From Ptiloglossa arizonensis (Eukaryota; Arthropoda; Insecta; Hymenoptera; Colletidae): DNA of 64,000 bases. This document shows, one piece after another, positions 44,617 through 59,688 of this stretch. The stretch covers positions 186,001 through 250,000 of the forward strand of contig NC_135061.1 of assembly GCF_051014685.1 (NCBI RefSeq), read 5' to 3'. Each line of letters opens with the position of its first letter. Positions within the stretch are counted from its first letter, which is position 1. Position numbers and translations under genes: made by a program. The notes below the pieces were generated by a model. It worked only from the letters and a program-made list of their open reading frames with translations, ran no database searches and was not told where the DNA came from.

Positions 44617-47600
44617 TTATACGTTATACGTTATACGTTATACGTTATACGTTATACGTTATACGTTATACGTTATACGTTATACGTTATACGTTATACG
44701 TTATACGTTATACGTTATACGTTGCACGTTATACGTTATACGTTATACGTTATACGTTATACGTTATACGTTATACGTTATACGTTATACGTTAAAAGTT
44801 ATACGTTATACGTTATACATTATACGTTATACGGCATAAGTTCTAGGATATGCGTTATAGATTATATGTTATACGTTATACGTTATACGTTATACGTTAT
44901 ACGTTATACGTTATACTTTATACGTTATACGCTATACGTTATACGTTATTCAGCATAAGTTCTAGGATATGCGTTATACATTGTATGTTATACGTTATAC
45001 ATTATACGTTATACGTTGTACGTTATACGGTATACGATATACGATATACGTTACACGTTATCCGTTATACGTTATACGTTATACGTTATACGTATTACGT
45101 TATACGTTATACGTTATACGTTATACGTTATACGTTATACGTTATACGTTATACGTTATACGTTATACGTTATACGTTATACGTTATACGTTATACGTTA
45201 TACGTTGCACGTTATACGTTATACGTTATACGTTATACGTTATACGTTATACGTTATACGTTATACGTTAAAAGTTATACGTTATACGTTATACATTATA
45301 CGTTATACGGCATAAGTTCTAGGATATGCGTTATAGATTATATGTTATACGTTATACGTTATACGTTATACGTTATACGTTATACGTTATACGTTATACG
45401 TTATACGTATTACGTTATACGTTATACGTTATACGTTAAAAGTTATACGTTATACGTTGTACGTTATACGTTATACGTTATACGTTATACGTTATACGTT
45501 ATACGTTATACGTTATACGTTATACGTTATACGTTATACGTTATACGCTATACGTTATACGTTATTCAGCATAAGTTCTAGGATATGCGTTATACATTAT
45601 ATGTTATACGTTATACATTATACGTTATACGTTGTACGTTATACGGTATACGATATACGATATACGTTACACGTTATCCGTTATACGTTATACGTTATAC
45701 GTTATACGTATTACGTTATACGTTATACGTTATACGTTATACGTTATACGTTATACGTTATACGTTATACGTTATACGTTATACGTTATACGTTATACGT
45801 TATACGTTACACGTTATACGTTATACGTTATACGTTATACGTTATACGTTATACGTTATACGTTATACGTTAAAAGTTATACGTTATACGTTATACATTA
45901 TACGTTATACGGCATAAGTTCTAGGATATGCGTTATAGATTATATGTTATACGTTATACGTTATACGTTATACGTTATACGTTATACGTTACACGTTATA
46001 CGTTATACGTTATACGTTATACGTTATACGTTATACGTTATACGTTATACGTTATACGTTAAAAGTTATACGTTATACGTTATACATTATACTTTATACG
46101 GCATAAGTTCTAGGATATGCGTTATAGATTATATGTTATACGTTATACGTTATACGTTATACGTTATACGTTATACGTTATACGTTATACGTTATACGTT
46201 ACACAGTATACGTTATACGTAATCCGTTATACGTTATACATTATACGTTATACGGCATACGTTATACGTTATTCAGCATAAGTTCTAGGATATGCGTTAT
46301 ACATTGTATGTTATACGTTATACATTATACGTTATACGTTGTACGTTATACGGTATACGATATACGATATACGTTACACGTTATCCGTTATACGTTATAC
46401 GTTATACGTTATACGTATTACGTTATACGTTATACGTTATACGTTATACGTTATACGTTATACGTTATACGTTATACGTTATACGTTATACGTTATACGT
46501 TATACGTTATACGTTATACGTTACACGTTATACGTTATACGTTATACGTTATACGTTATACGTTATACGTTATACGTTATACGTTAAAAGTTATACGTTA
46601 TACGTTATACATTATACGTTATACGTATTACGTTATACGTTATACGTTATACGTTATACGTTATACGTTATACGTTATACGTTATACGTTATACGTTATA
46701 CGTTATACGTTATACGTTACACGTTATACGTTATACGTTATACGTTATACGTTATACGTTATACGTTATACGTTATACGTTAAAAGTTATACGTTATACG
46801 TTATACATTATACGTTATACGGCATAAGTTCTAGGATATGCGTTATAGATTATATGTTATACGTTATACGTTATACGTTATACGTTATACGTTATACGTT
46901 ACACGTTATACGTTATACGTTATACGTTATACGTTATACGTTATACGTTATACGTTATACGTTAAAAGTTATACGTTATACGTTATACATTATACTTTAT
47001 ACGGCATAAGTTCTAGGATATGCGTTATAGATTATATGTTATACGTTATACGTTATACGTTATACGTTATACGTTATACGTTATACGTTATACGTTATAC
47101 GTTATACGTTACACAGTATACGTTATACGTTATCCGTTATACGTTATACGTTATACTTTATACGTTATACGTTATACGTTATACGTTATACGTATTACGT
47201 TATACGTTATACGTTATACGTTATACGTTATACGTTATACGTTATACGTTATACGTTATACGTTATACGTTATACGTTATACGTTATACATTATACGTTA
47301 TACGGCATAAGTTCTAGGATATGCGTTATAGATTATATGTTATGCGTTATACGTTATACGTTATACGTTATACGTTATACGTTACACGTTATACGTTATA
47401 CGTTATACGTTATACGTTATACGTTATACGTTATACGTTATACGTTATACGTTATACGTATTACGTTATACGTTATACGTTATACGTTATACGTTAAAAG
47501 TTATACGTTATACGTTATACGTTAAAAGTTATACGTTATACGTTATACGTTATACACTATATGTTATACGTCATACGTTATACACTATACGTTATACGGC

Positions 47601-49866
47601 ATAAGTTCTAGGATATGCGTTATATATTATATGTTATACGTTGTACGTTATACGTTTTACGTTATACGTTATACGTTATACGTTATACGTTATACGTTAT
47701 ACGTTATACGTTATACGTTATACGTTATACGTTGTACTTTATACGTTATACGCTATACGTTATACGTTATTCAGCATAAGTTCTAGGATATGCGTTATAC
47801 ATTGTATGTTATACGTTATACATTATACGTTATACGTTGTACGTTATACGGTATACGATATACGATATACGTTACACGTTATCCGTTATACGTTATACGT
47901 TATACGTTATACGTATTACGTTATACGTTATACGCTATACGTTATACGTTATACGTTATACGTTATACGTTATACGTTATACGTTATACGTTATACGTTA
48001 TACGTTATACGTTATACGTTACACGTTATACGTTATACGTTATACGTTATACGTTATACGTTATACGTTATACGTTATACGTTAAAAGTTATACGTTATA
48101 CGTTATACATTATACGTTATACGGCATAAGTTCTAGGATATGCGTTATAGATTATATGTTATACGTTATACGTTATACGTTATACGTTATACGTTATACG
48201 TTACACGTTATACGTTATACGTTATACGTTATACGTTATACGTTATACGTTATACGATATACGTTAAAAGTTATACGTTATACGTTATACATTATACTTT
48301 ATACGGCATAAGTTCTAGGATATGCGTTATAGATTATATGTTATACGTTATACGTTATACGTTATACGTTATACGTTATACGTTATACGTTACACAGTAT
48401 ACGTTATACGTTATCCGTTATACGTTATACGTTATACTTTATACGTTATACGTTATACGTTATACGTTATACGTATTACGTTATACGTTATACGTTATAC
48501 GTTATACGTTATACGTTATACGTTATACGTTATACGTTATACGTTATACGTTATACGTTATACGTTATACGTTATACGTTACACGTTATACGTTACACGT
48601 TATACGTTATACGTTATACGTTATACGTTATACGTTATACGTTAAAAGTTATACGTTATACGTCATACATTATACGTTATACGGCATAAGTTCTAGGATA
48701 TGCGTTATAGATTATATGTTATACGTTATACGTTATACGTTATACGTTATACGTTATACGTTATACTTTATACGTTATACGCTATACGTTATACGTTATT
48801 CAGCATAAGTTCTAGGATATGCGTTATACATTGTATGTTATACGTTATACATTATACGTTATACGTTGTACGTTATACGGTATACGATATACGATATACG
48901 TTACACGTTATCCGTTATACGTTATACGTTATACGTTATACGTATTACGTTATACGTTATACGTTATACGTTATACGTTATACGTTATACGTTATACGTT
49001 ATACGTTATACGTTATACGTTATACGTTATACGTTATACGTTACACGTTATACGTTATACGTTATACGTTATACGTTATACGTTATACGTTATACGTTAT
49101 ACGTTATACGTTATACGTTAAAAGTTATACGTTATACGTTATACATTATACGTTATACGGCATAAGTTCTAGGATATGCGTTATAGATTATATGTTATAC
49201 GTTATACGTTATACGTTATACGTTATACGTTATACGTTACACGTTATACGTTATACGTTATACGTTATACGTTATAGGTTATACGTTATACGTAATACGT
49301 TAAAAGTTATACGTTATACGTTACACATTATACTTTATACGGCATAAGTTCTAGGATATGCGTTATAGATTATATGTTATACGTTATACGTTATACGTTA
49401 TACGTTATACGTTATACGTTACACAGTATACGTTATACGTTATCCGTTATACGTTATACGTTATACTTTATACGTTATACGTTATACGTTATACGTTATT
49501 CGTATTACGTTATACGTTATACGTTATACGTTATACGTTATACGTTATACGTTATACGTTATACGTTATACGTTATACGTTATACGTTATACGTTATACG
49601 TTATACGTTATACGTTATACGTTATACGTTATACATTATACGTTATACGGCATAAGTTCTAGGATATGCGTTATAGATTATATGTTATGCGTTATACGTT
49701 ATACGTTATACGTTATACGTTATACGTTACACGTTATACGTTATACGTTATACGTTATACGTTATACGTTATACGTTATACGTTATACGTTAAAAGTTAT
49801 ACGTTATACGTTATACATTATACTTTATACGGCATAAGTTCTAGGATATGCGTTATAGATTATATG
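44617..49866. repeat. A-rich box-dense region
   Basis: Boxes: A44834, C44953, A45310, C45569, A45912, A46101, C46276, A46822, A47004, A47305, B47599, C47774, A48124, A48306, A48684, C48803, A49160, A49342, A49650, A49832. B boxes are almost absent (one). A-to-C steps of 119 bp occur at 44834 and 48684. At 46255 there is a decayed box start, GCATACG, 21 bp before the C box at 46276. A doublets are 182-189 bp apart throughout. Confidence 0.87.
46201..46310 (+). repeat. Recombinant junction with a decayed box start
   Basis: The A2 signature (TTACACA then GTATACG) begins after the box at 46101. It then jumps to an A1-type flank (TTATACA) and a unit GCATACG at 46255, and 21 bp later to a C box at 46276 preceded by TTATTCA. 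Three module types are joined within about 80 bp. This looks like a deletion or crossover scar. Confidence 0.75.
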
Positions 49867-51651
49867 TTATACGTTATACGTTATACGTTATACGTTATAC
49901 GTTATACGTTACACAGTATACGTTATACGTTATCCGTTATACGTTATACGTTATACTTTATACGTTATACGTTATACGTTATACGTTATACGTATTACGT
50001 TATACGTTATACGTTATACGTTATACGTTATACGTTATACGTTATACGTTATACGTTATACGTTATACGTTATACGTTATACGTTATACGTTATACGCTA
50101 TACTTTATACGTAATACGTTACACGTTATACGTTATACGGTATACGTTATACGTTATACGTTATACGTTATACGTTATACGTTATGCGTTATACGTTATA
50201 CGTTATACGTTATACGTATTACGTTATAGGTTATACGTTATACGTTATAGGTTATACGTTATACGTTATACGTTATACATTATACGTTGTACGTTATACG
50301 TTATACGTTATACCTTATACGTTATACGATATACGTTATACGTTATACGTTATACGTTATACGTTATACGTTATACGTTATACGTTATACGAAATACGTT
50401 ATACGTTATACGTTATACGTTATACGTTATACGTTATACGTTATTCGTTATACGTTATACGTTATACGTTATACGTTATACGTTATACGTTATACGTTAT
50501 ACGTTATACGTTATACGTTACACGTTATACGTTACACGTTATACGTTATACGTTATACGTTATTTGTTATAGGTTATACGTTATACGTTATACATTATAC
50601 GTAATACGTTATACGTTATACGTTATACGTTATACGTATTACGTTATACGTTATACGTTATACGTTATACGTTATACGTTATACGTTATACGTTATACGT
50701 TATACGCTATACTTTATACGTAATACGTTACACGTTATACGTTATACGGTATACGTTATACGTTATAGGTTATACGTAATACGTTATACGTTATACGTTA
50801 TACGTTCTACGTTCTACGTTATACGTTATACGTTATACGTTATACGTTATACGTTATACGTTATACGTTATACGTTATACGTTATACGTTATACGTTATA
50901 CGTTCTACGTTCTACGTTCTACGTTATACGTTATACGTTATACGTTATACGTTATACGTTATACGTTATACGTTATACGTTATACGTTATACGTTATACG
51001 TTATACGTTATACGTTATACGTTATACGTTATACGTTATACGTTATACGTTATACGTTATACGTTAAACGTTATACGTTATACGTTATACGTTATACGTT
51101 ATACGTTATACGTTATACGTTATACGTTATACGTTATACGTTATACGTTATACGTTATACGTTATACGTTATACGTTATACGTTATACGTTATACGTTAT
51201 ACGTTATACGTTATACGTTATACGTTATGCGTTATACGTTATGCGTTATACGTTATGCGTTATACGTTATGCGTTATACGTTATGCGTTATACGTTATGC
51301 GTTATACGTTATGCGTTATACGTTATACGTTATACGTTATACGTTATACGTTATACGTTATACGTTATACGTTATACGTTATACGTTATACGTTATACGT
51401 TATACGTTATACGTTATACGTTATACGTTATACGTTATACGTTATACGTTATACGTTATACGTTATACGTTATACGTTATACGTTATACGTTATACGTTA
51501 TACGTTATACGTTATACGTATTACGTTATACGTTATACGTTATACGTTAAAAGTTATACGTTATACGTTATACGTTAAAAGTTATACGTTATACGTTATA
51601 CGTTATACACTATATGTTATACGTTATACGTTATACACTATACGTTATACG
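49867..51651. repeat. Box-free segment ending in a TTATGCG dimer array
   Basis: About 1.8 kb without boxes. Marks in order: TTACACA/TTATCCG after the A2 box, CTATACT with TAATACG near 50097, TTATGCG, TTATAGG pairs, TTATACC, AAATACG at 50392, TTATTTG, a second CTATACT, TTCTACG pairs and a triple ending at 50923, TTAAACG at 51064, the TTATGCG dimers at 51225-51315 and a 29-unit pure run. The AAATACG unit recurs only at 56387 and 62396. No gene is seen. Confidence 0.87.
51225..51315 (+). repeat. 14-bp dimer array TTATGCG + TTATACG, seven TTATGCG units
   Basis: TTATGCG occurs at 51225, 51239, 51253, 51267, 51281, 51295 and 51309, each alternating with one TTATACG. This is a higher-order unit of 14 bp. 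It is flanked by exact TTATACG runs on both sides. Confidence 0.92.
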
Positions 51652-52197
51652 GCATAAGTTCTAGGATATGCGTTATATATTATATGTTATACGTTGTACT
51701 TTATACGTTATACGTTATACGTTATACGTTATACGTTATACGTTATACGTTATACGTTATACGTTATACTTTATACGTTATACGCTATACGTTATACGTT
51801 ATTCAGCATAAGTTCTAGGATATGCGTTATACATTGTATGTTATACGTTATACATTATACGTTATACGTTGTACGTTATACGGTATACGATATACGATAT
51901 ACGTTACACGTTATCCGTTATACGTTATACGTTATACGTTATACGTATTACGTTATACGTTATACGTTATACGTTATACGTTATACGTTATACGTTATAC
52001 GTTATACGTTATACGTTATACGTTATACGTTATACGTTATACGTTATACGTTACACGTTATACGTTATACGTTATACGTTATACGTTATACGTTATACGT
52101 TATACGTTATACGTTATACGTTATACGTTAAAAGTTATACGTTATACGTTATACATTATACGTTATACGGCATAAGTTCTAGGATATGCGTTATAGA

Positions 52198-52202
52198 TTA
52201 TG
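52198..52202 (+). other. 2-bp deletion in the fifth unit of an A box (shared by four copies)
   Basis: Unit 5 is TTATG rather than TTATATG. The same deletion is at 54702-54706, 58389-58393 and 60235-60239, always in the A box 518-525 bp after a B box. It marks descent of these four modules from one ancestor. Confidence 0.9.
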
Positions 52203-53749
52203 TTATACGTTATACGTTATACGTTACACGTTATACGTTATACGTTACACGTTATACGTTATACGTTATACGTTATACGTTATACGTTATACGTTATACG
52301 TTATACGTTAAAAGTTATACGTTATACGTTATACATTATACGTTATACGGCATAAGTTCTAGGATATGCGTTATAGATTATATGTTATACGTTATACGTT
52401 ATACGTTATACGTTATACGTTATACGTTACACAGTATACGTTATACGTTATCCGTTATACGATATACGTTATACTTTATACGTTATACGTTATACGTATT
52501 ACGTTATACGTTATACGTTATACGTTATACGTTATACGTTATACGTTATACGTTCTACGTTATACGTTATACGTTATACGTTATACGTTATACGTTATAC
52601 GTTATACGTTATACGTTATACGATATACGTTATACGTTATACGTTATACGTTATACGTTATACGTTATACGTTATACGTTATACGTTATACGTTGTACGT
52701 TATACGTTATACGTTATACGTTATACGTTATACGTTATACGTTATACGTTATACGTTATACGTTATACGTTATACGTTATACGTTATACGTTATACGTTA
52801 TACGTTATACGTTATACGTTATACGTTATTCGTATTACGTTATACGTTATACGTTATACGTTATACGTTATACGTTATACGTTATACGTTATACGTTATA
52901 CGTTATACGTTATACGTTATACGTTATACGTTATACGTTATACGTTATACGTTATACGTTATACGTTATACATTATACGTTATACGGCATAAGTTCTAGG
53001 ATATGCGTTATAGATTATATGTTATGCGTTATACGTTATACGTTATACGTTATACGTTATACGTTACACGTTATACGTTATACGTTATACGTTATACGTT
53101 ATACGTTATACGTTATACGTTATACGTTAAAAGTTATACGTTATACGTTATACATTATACTTTATACGGCATAAGTTCTAGGATATGCGTTATAGATTAT
53201 ATGTTATACGTTATACGTTATACGTTATACGTTATACGTTATACGTTACACAGTATACGTTATACGTTATCCGTTATACGTTATACGTTATACTTTATAC
53301 GTTATACGTTATACGTTATACGTTATACGTATTACGTTATACGTTATACGTTATACGTTATACGTTATACGTTATACGTTATACGTTATACGTTATACGT
53401 TATACGTTATACGTTATACGTTATACGTTATACGTTATACGTTATACGTTATTTGTTATAGGTTATACGTTATACGTTATACATTATACGTTATACGTTA
53501 TACGTTATACGTTATACGTTATACGTTATACGTTATACGTATTACGTTATACGTTATACGTTATACGTTATACGTTATACGTTATACGTTATACGTTATA
53601 CGCTATACTTTATACGTAATACGTTACACGTTATACGTTATACGGTATACGTTATACGTTATACGTTATACGTTATACGTTATACGTTATGCGTTATACG
53701 TTATACGTTATACGTTATACGTTATACGTTATACGTTATACGTTATACG

Positions 53750-53812
53750 TTATGCGTTATACGTTATGCGTTATACGTTATGCGTTATACGTTATGCGTT
53801 ATACGTTATGCG
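53750..53812 (+). repeat. 14-bp dimer array, five TTATGCG units
   Basis: TTATGCG at 53750, 53764, 53778, 53792 and 53806, alternating with TTATACG, then 30 exact units. Confidence 0.9.
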
Positions 53813-54701
53813 TTATACGTTATACGTTATACGTTATACGTTATACGTTATACGTTATACGTTATACGTTATACGTTATACGTTATACGTTATACGTTAT
53901 ACGTTATACGTTATACGTTATACGTTATACGTTATACGTTATACGTTATACGTTATACGTTATACGTTATACGTTATACGTTATACGTTATACGTTATAC
54001 GTTATACGTTATACGTTATACGTATTACGTTATACGTTATACGTTATACGTTAAAAGTTATACGTTATACGTTATACGTTAAAAGTTATACGTTATACGT
54101 TATACGTTATACACTATATGTTATACGTTATACGTTATACACTATACGTTATACGGCATAAGTTCTAGGATATGCGTTATATATTATATGTTATACGTTG
54201 TACGTTATACGTTATACGTTATACGTTATACGTTATACGTTATACGTTATACGTTATACGTTATACGTTATACTTTATACGTTATACGCTATACGTTATA
54301 CGTTATTCAGCATAAGTTCTAGGATATGCGTTATACATTGTATGTTATACGTTATACATTATACGTTATACGTTGTACGTTATACGGTATACGATATACG
54401 ATATACGTTACACGTTATCCGTTATACGTTATACGTTATACGTTATACGTATTACGTTATACGTTATACGTTATACGTTATACGTTATACGTTATACGTT
54501 ATACGTTATACGTTATACGTTATACGTTATACGTTATACGTTATACGTTATACGTTACACGTTATACGTTATACGTTATACGTTATACGTTATACGTTAT
54601 ACGTTATACGTTATACGTTATACGTTATACGTTAAAAGTTATACGTTATACGTTATACATTATACGTTATACGGCATAAGTTCTAGGATATGCGTTATAG
54701 A

Positions 54702-54706
54702 TTATG
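54702..54706 (+). other. 2-bp deletion in an A box (second of four)
   Basis: TTATG in place of TTATATG, at the same place in the module as 52198. Register moves from -3 to -5. Confidence 0.9.
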
Positions 54707-57429
54707 TTATACGTTATACGTTATACGTTACACGTTATACGTTATACGTTACACGTTATACGTTATACGTTATACGTTATACGTTATACGTTATACGTTA
54801 TACGTTATACGTTAAAAGTTATACGTTATACGTTATACATTATACGTTATACGGCATAAGTTCTAGGATATGCGTTATAGATTATATGTTATACGTTATA
54901 CGTTATACGTTATACGTTATACGTTATACGTTACACAGTATACGTTATACGTTATCCGTTATACGATATACGTTATACTTTATACGTTATACGTTATACG
55001 TATTACGTTATACGTTATACGTTATACGTTATACGTTATACGTTATACGTTATACGTTCTACGTTATACGTTATACGTTATACGTTATACGTTATACGTT
55101 ATACGTTATACGTTATACGTTATACGATATACGTTATACGTTATACGTTATACGTTATACGTTATACGTTATACGTTATACGTTATACGTTATACGTTGT
55201 ACGTTATACGTTATACGTTATACGTTATACGTTATACGTTATACGTTATACGTTATACGTTATACGTTATACGTTATACGTTATACGTTATACGTTATAC
55301 GTTATACGTTATACGTTATACGTTATACGTTATTCGTATTACGTTATACGTTATATGTTATACGTTATACGTTATACGTTATACGTTATACGTTATACGT
55401 TATACGTTATACGTTATACGTTATACGTTATACGTTATACGTTATACGTTATACGTTATACGTTATACGTTATACATTATACGTTATACGGCATAAGTTC
55501 TAGGATATGCGTTATAGATTATATGTTATGCGTTATACGTTATACGTTATACGTTATACGTTATACGTTACACGTTATACGTTATACGTTATACGTTATA
55601 CGTTATACGTTATACGTTATACGTTATACGTTAAAAGTTATACGTTATACGTTATACATTATACTTTATACGGCATAAGTTCTAGGATATGCGTTATAGA
55701 TTATATGTTATACGTTATACGTTATACGTTATACGTTATACGTTATACGTTACACAGTATACGTTATACGTTATCCGTTATACGTTATACGTTATACTTT
55801 ATACGTTATACGTTATACGTTATACGTTATACGTATTACGTTATACGTTATACGTTATACGTTATACGTTATACGTTATACGTTATACGTTATACGTTAT
55901 ACGTTATACGTTATACGTTATACGTTATACGTTATACGTTATACGTTATACGTTATTTGTTATAGGTTATACGTTATACGTTATACATTATGCGTTATAC
56001 GTTATACGTTATACGTTATACGTTATACGTATTACGTTATACGTTATACGTTATACGTTATACGTTATACGTTATACGTTATACGTTATACGCTATACTT
56101 TATACGTAATACGTTACACGTTATACGTTATACGGTATACGTTATACGTTATACGTTATACGTTATACGTTATACGTTATGCGTTATACGTTATACGTTA
56201 TACGTTATACGTATTACGTTATAGGTTATACGTTATACGTTATAGGTTATACGTTATACGTTATACGTTATACATTATACGTTGTACGTTATACGTTATA
56301 CGTTATACCTTATACGTTATACGATATACGTTATACGTTATACGTTATACGTTATACGTTATACGTTATACGTTATACGTTATACGAAATACGTTATACG
56401 TTATACGTTATACGTTATACGTTATACGTTATACGTTATTCGTTATACGTTATACGTTATACGTTATACGTTATACGTTATACGTTATACGTTATACGTT
56501 ATACGTTATACGTTACACGTTATACGTTACACGTTATACGTTATACGTTATACGTTATTTGTTATAGGTTATACGTTATACGTTATACATTATACGTAAT
56601 ACGTTATACGTTATACGTTATACGTTATACGTATTACGTTATACGTTATACGTTATACGTTATACGTTATACGTTATACGTTATACGTTATACGTTATAC
56701 GTTATACGTTATACGCTATACTTTATACGTAATACGTTACACGTTATACGTTATACGGTATACGTCATACGTTATACGTTATACGTTATACGTTATACGT
56801 TATGCGTTATACGTTATACGTTATACGTTATACGTATTACGTTATAGGTTATACGTTATACGTTATAGGTTATACGTTATACTTTATACGTTATACGTTA
56901 TACGTTATACGTTATACGTTATACGTTATACGTTATACGTTATACGTTATACGCTATACGTTATACGTTATACGTTATACGTTATACGTTATACGTTATA
57001 GGTTATACGTAATACGTTATACGTTATACGTTATACGTTCTACGTTCTACGTTATACGTTATACGTTATACGTTATACGTTATACGTTCTACGTTCTACG
57101 TTATACGTTATACGTTATACGTTATACGTTATACGTTCTACGTTCTACGTTCTACGTTATACGTTATACGTTGTACGTTATACGTTATACGTTATACGTT
57201 ATACGTTATACGTTATACGTTATACGTTATACGTTATACGTTATACGTTATACGTTATACGTTATACGTTATACGTTATACGTTATACGTTAAACGTTAT
57301 ACGTTATACGTTATACGTTATACGTTATACGTTATACGTTATACGTTATACGTTATACGTTATACGTTATACGTTATACGTTATACGTTATACGTTATAC
57401 GTTATACGTTATACGTTATACGTTATACG

Positions 57430-57478
57430 TTATGCGTTATACGTTATGCGTTATACGTTATGCGTTATACGTTATGCG
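57430..57478 (+). repeat. 14-bp dimer array, four TTATGCG units
   Basis: TTATGCG at 57430, 57444, 57458 and 57472, alternating with TTATACG, then 32 exact units. Confidence 0.9.
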
Positions 57479-58388
57479 TTATACGTTATACGTTATACGT
57501 TATACGTTATACGTTATACGTTATACGTTATACGTTATACGTTATACGTTATACGTTATACGTTATACGTTATACGTTATACGTTATACGTTATACGTTA
57601 TACGTTATACGTTATACGTTATACGTTATACGTTATACGTTATACGTTATACGTTATACGTTATACGTTATACGTTATACGTTATACGTTATACGTTATA
57701 CGTATTACGTTATACGTTATACGTTATACGTTAAAAGTTATACGTTATACGTTATACGTTAAAAGTTATACGTTATACGTTATACGTTATACACTATATG
57801 TTATACGTTATACGTTATACACTATACGTTATACGGCATAAGTTCTAGGATATGCGTTATATATTATATGTTATACGTTGTACGTTATACGTTATACGTT
57901 ATACGTTATACGTTATACGTTATACGTTATACGTTATACGTTATACGTTATACGTTATACTTTATACGTTATACGCTATACGTTATACGTTATTCAGCAT
58001 AAGTTCTAGGATATGCGTTATACATTGTATGTTATACGTTATACATTATACGTTATACGTTGTACGTTATACGGTATACGATATACGATATACGTTACAC
58101 GTTATCCGTTATACGTTATACGTTATACGTTATACGTATTACGTTATACGTTATACGTTATACGTTATACGTTATACGTTATACGTTATACGTTATACGT
58201 TATACGTTATACGTTATACGTTATACGTTATACGTTATACGTTACACGTTATACGTTATACGTTATACGTTATACGTTATACGTTATACGTTATACGTTA
58301 TACGTTATACGTTATACGTTAAAAGTTATACGTTATACGTTATACATTATACGTTATACGGCATAAGTTCTAGGATATGCGTTATAGA

Positions 58389-58393
58389 TTATG
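58389..58393 (+). other. 2-bp deletion in an A box (third of four)
   Basis: TTATG in place of TTATATG. Register moves from -5 to -7. Confidence 0.9.
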
Positions 58394-59268
58394 TTATACG
58401 TTATACGTTATACGTTACACGTTATACGTTATACGTTACACGTTATACGTTATACGTTATACGTTATACGTTATACGTTATACGTTATACGTTATACGTT
58501 AAAAGTTATACGTTATACGTTATACATTATACGTTATACGGCATAAGTTCTAGGATATGCGTTATAGATTATATGTTATACGTTATACGTTATACGTTAT
58601 ACGTTATACGTTATACGTTACACAGTATACGTTATACGTTATCCGTTATACGATATACGTTATACTTTATACGTTATACGTTATACGTATTACGTTATAC
58701 GTTATACGTTATACGTTATACGTTATACGTTATACGTTATACGTTCTACGTTATACGTTATACGTTATACGTTATACGTTATACGTTATACGTTATACGT
58801 TATACGTTATACGTTATACGTTATAGGTTATACGTAATACGTTATACGTTATACGTTATACGTTCTACGTTCTACGTTATACGTTATACGTTATACGTTA
58901 TACGTTATACGTTCTACGTTCTACGTTATACGTTATACGTTATACGTTATACGTTATACGTTCTACGTTCTACGTTCTACGTTATACGTTATACGTTATA
59001 CGTTATACGTTATACGTTATACGTTATACGTTATACGTTATACGTTATACGTTATACGTTATACGTTATACGTTATACGTTATACGTTATACGTTATACG
59101 TTATACGTTATACGTTAAACGTTATACGTTATACGTTATACGTTATACGTTATACGTTATACGTTATACGTTATACGTTATACGTTATACGTTATACGTT
59201 ATACGTTATACGTTATACGTTATACGTTATACGTTATACGTTATACGTTATACGTTATACGTTATACG

Positions 59269-59317
59269 TTATGCGTTATACGTTATGCGTTATACGTTAT
59301 GCGTTATACGTTATGCG
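59269..59317 (+). repeat. 14-bp dimer array, four TTATGCG units
   Basis: TTATGCG at 59269, 59283, 59297 and 59311, alternating with TTATACG, then 34 exact units. Confidence 0.9.
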
Positions 59318-59688
59318 TTATACGTTATACGTTATACGTTATACGTTATACGTTATACGTTATACGTTATACGTTATACGTTATACGTTATACGTTATAC
59401 GTTATACGTTATACGTTATACGTTATACGTTATACGTTATACGTTATACGTTATACGTTATACGTTATACGTTATACGTTATACGTTATACGTTATACGT
59501 TATACGTTATACGTTATACGTTATACGTTATACGTTATACGTTATACGTTATACGTATTACGTTATACGTTATACGTTATACGTTAAAAGTTATACGTTA
59601 TACGTTATACGTTAAAAGTTATACGTTATACGTTATACGTTATACACTATATGTTATACGTTATACGTTATACACTATACGTTATACG

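Larger units (their letters stand above)
51652..54155. repeat. 2.5-kb macro-repeat, copy 1
   Basis: Boxes: B51652, C51806, A52170, A52350, A52987, A53169. The next copy (54156 onward) has the same six boxes at a constant offset of 2,504 bp, and TTATTTG also matches (53449 and 55953). The A box at 52170 carries a 2-bp deletion in unit 5 (52198-52202). The stretch from 53204 to 54155 is box-free, with CTATACT at 53603 and the dimer array at 53750. Confidence 0.9.
54156..57835. repeat. Macro-repeat copy 2 followed by a long box-free segment
   Basis: Boxes: B54156, C54310, A54674, A54854, A55491, A55673, then none for 2.16 kb. The box-free part carries TTATTTG at 55953, CTATACT at 56093, AAATACG at 56387, a second TTATTTG, TTATGCG, TTCTACG pairs and a triple, TTAAACG and the dimer array at 57430. 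This part recurs at 61700-63858 at an offset near 6,009 bp. Confidence 0.9.
57836..59688. repeat. 1.85-kb module, copy 1
   Basis: Boxes: B57836, C57997, A58361, A58541, followed by a 1.15-kb box-free part with TTCTACG pairs and a triple, TTAAACG near 59115 and the dimer array at 59269. The four boxes recur at 59689 with an offset of 1,846-1,853 bp. Confidence 0.9.
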
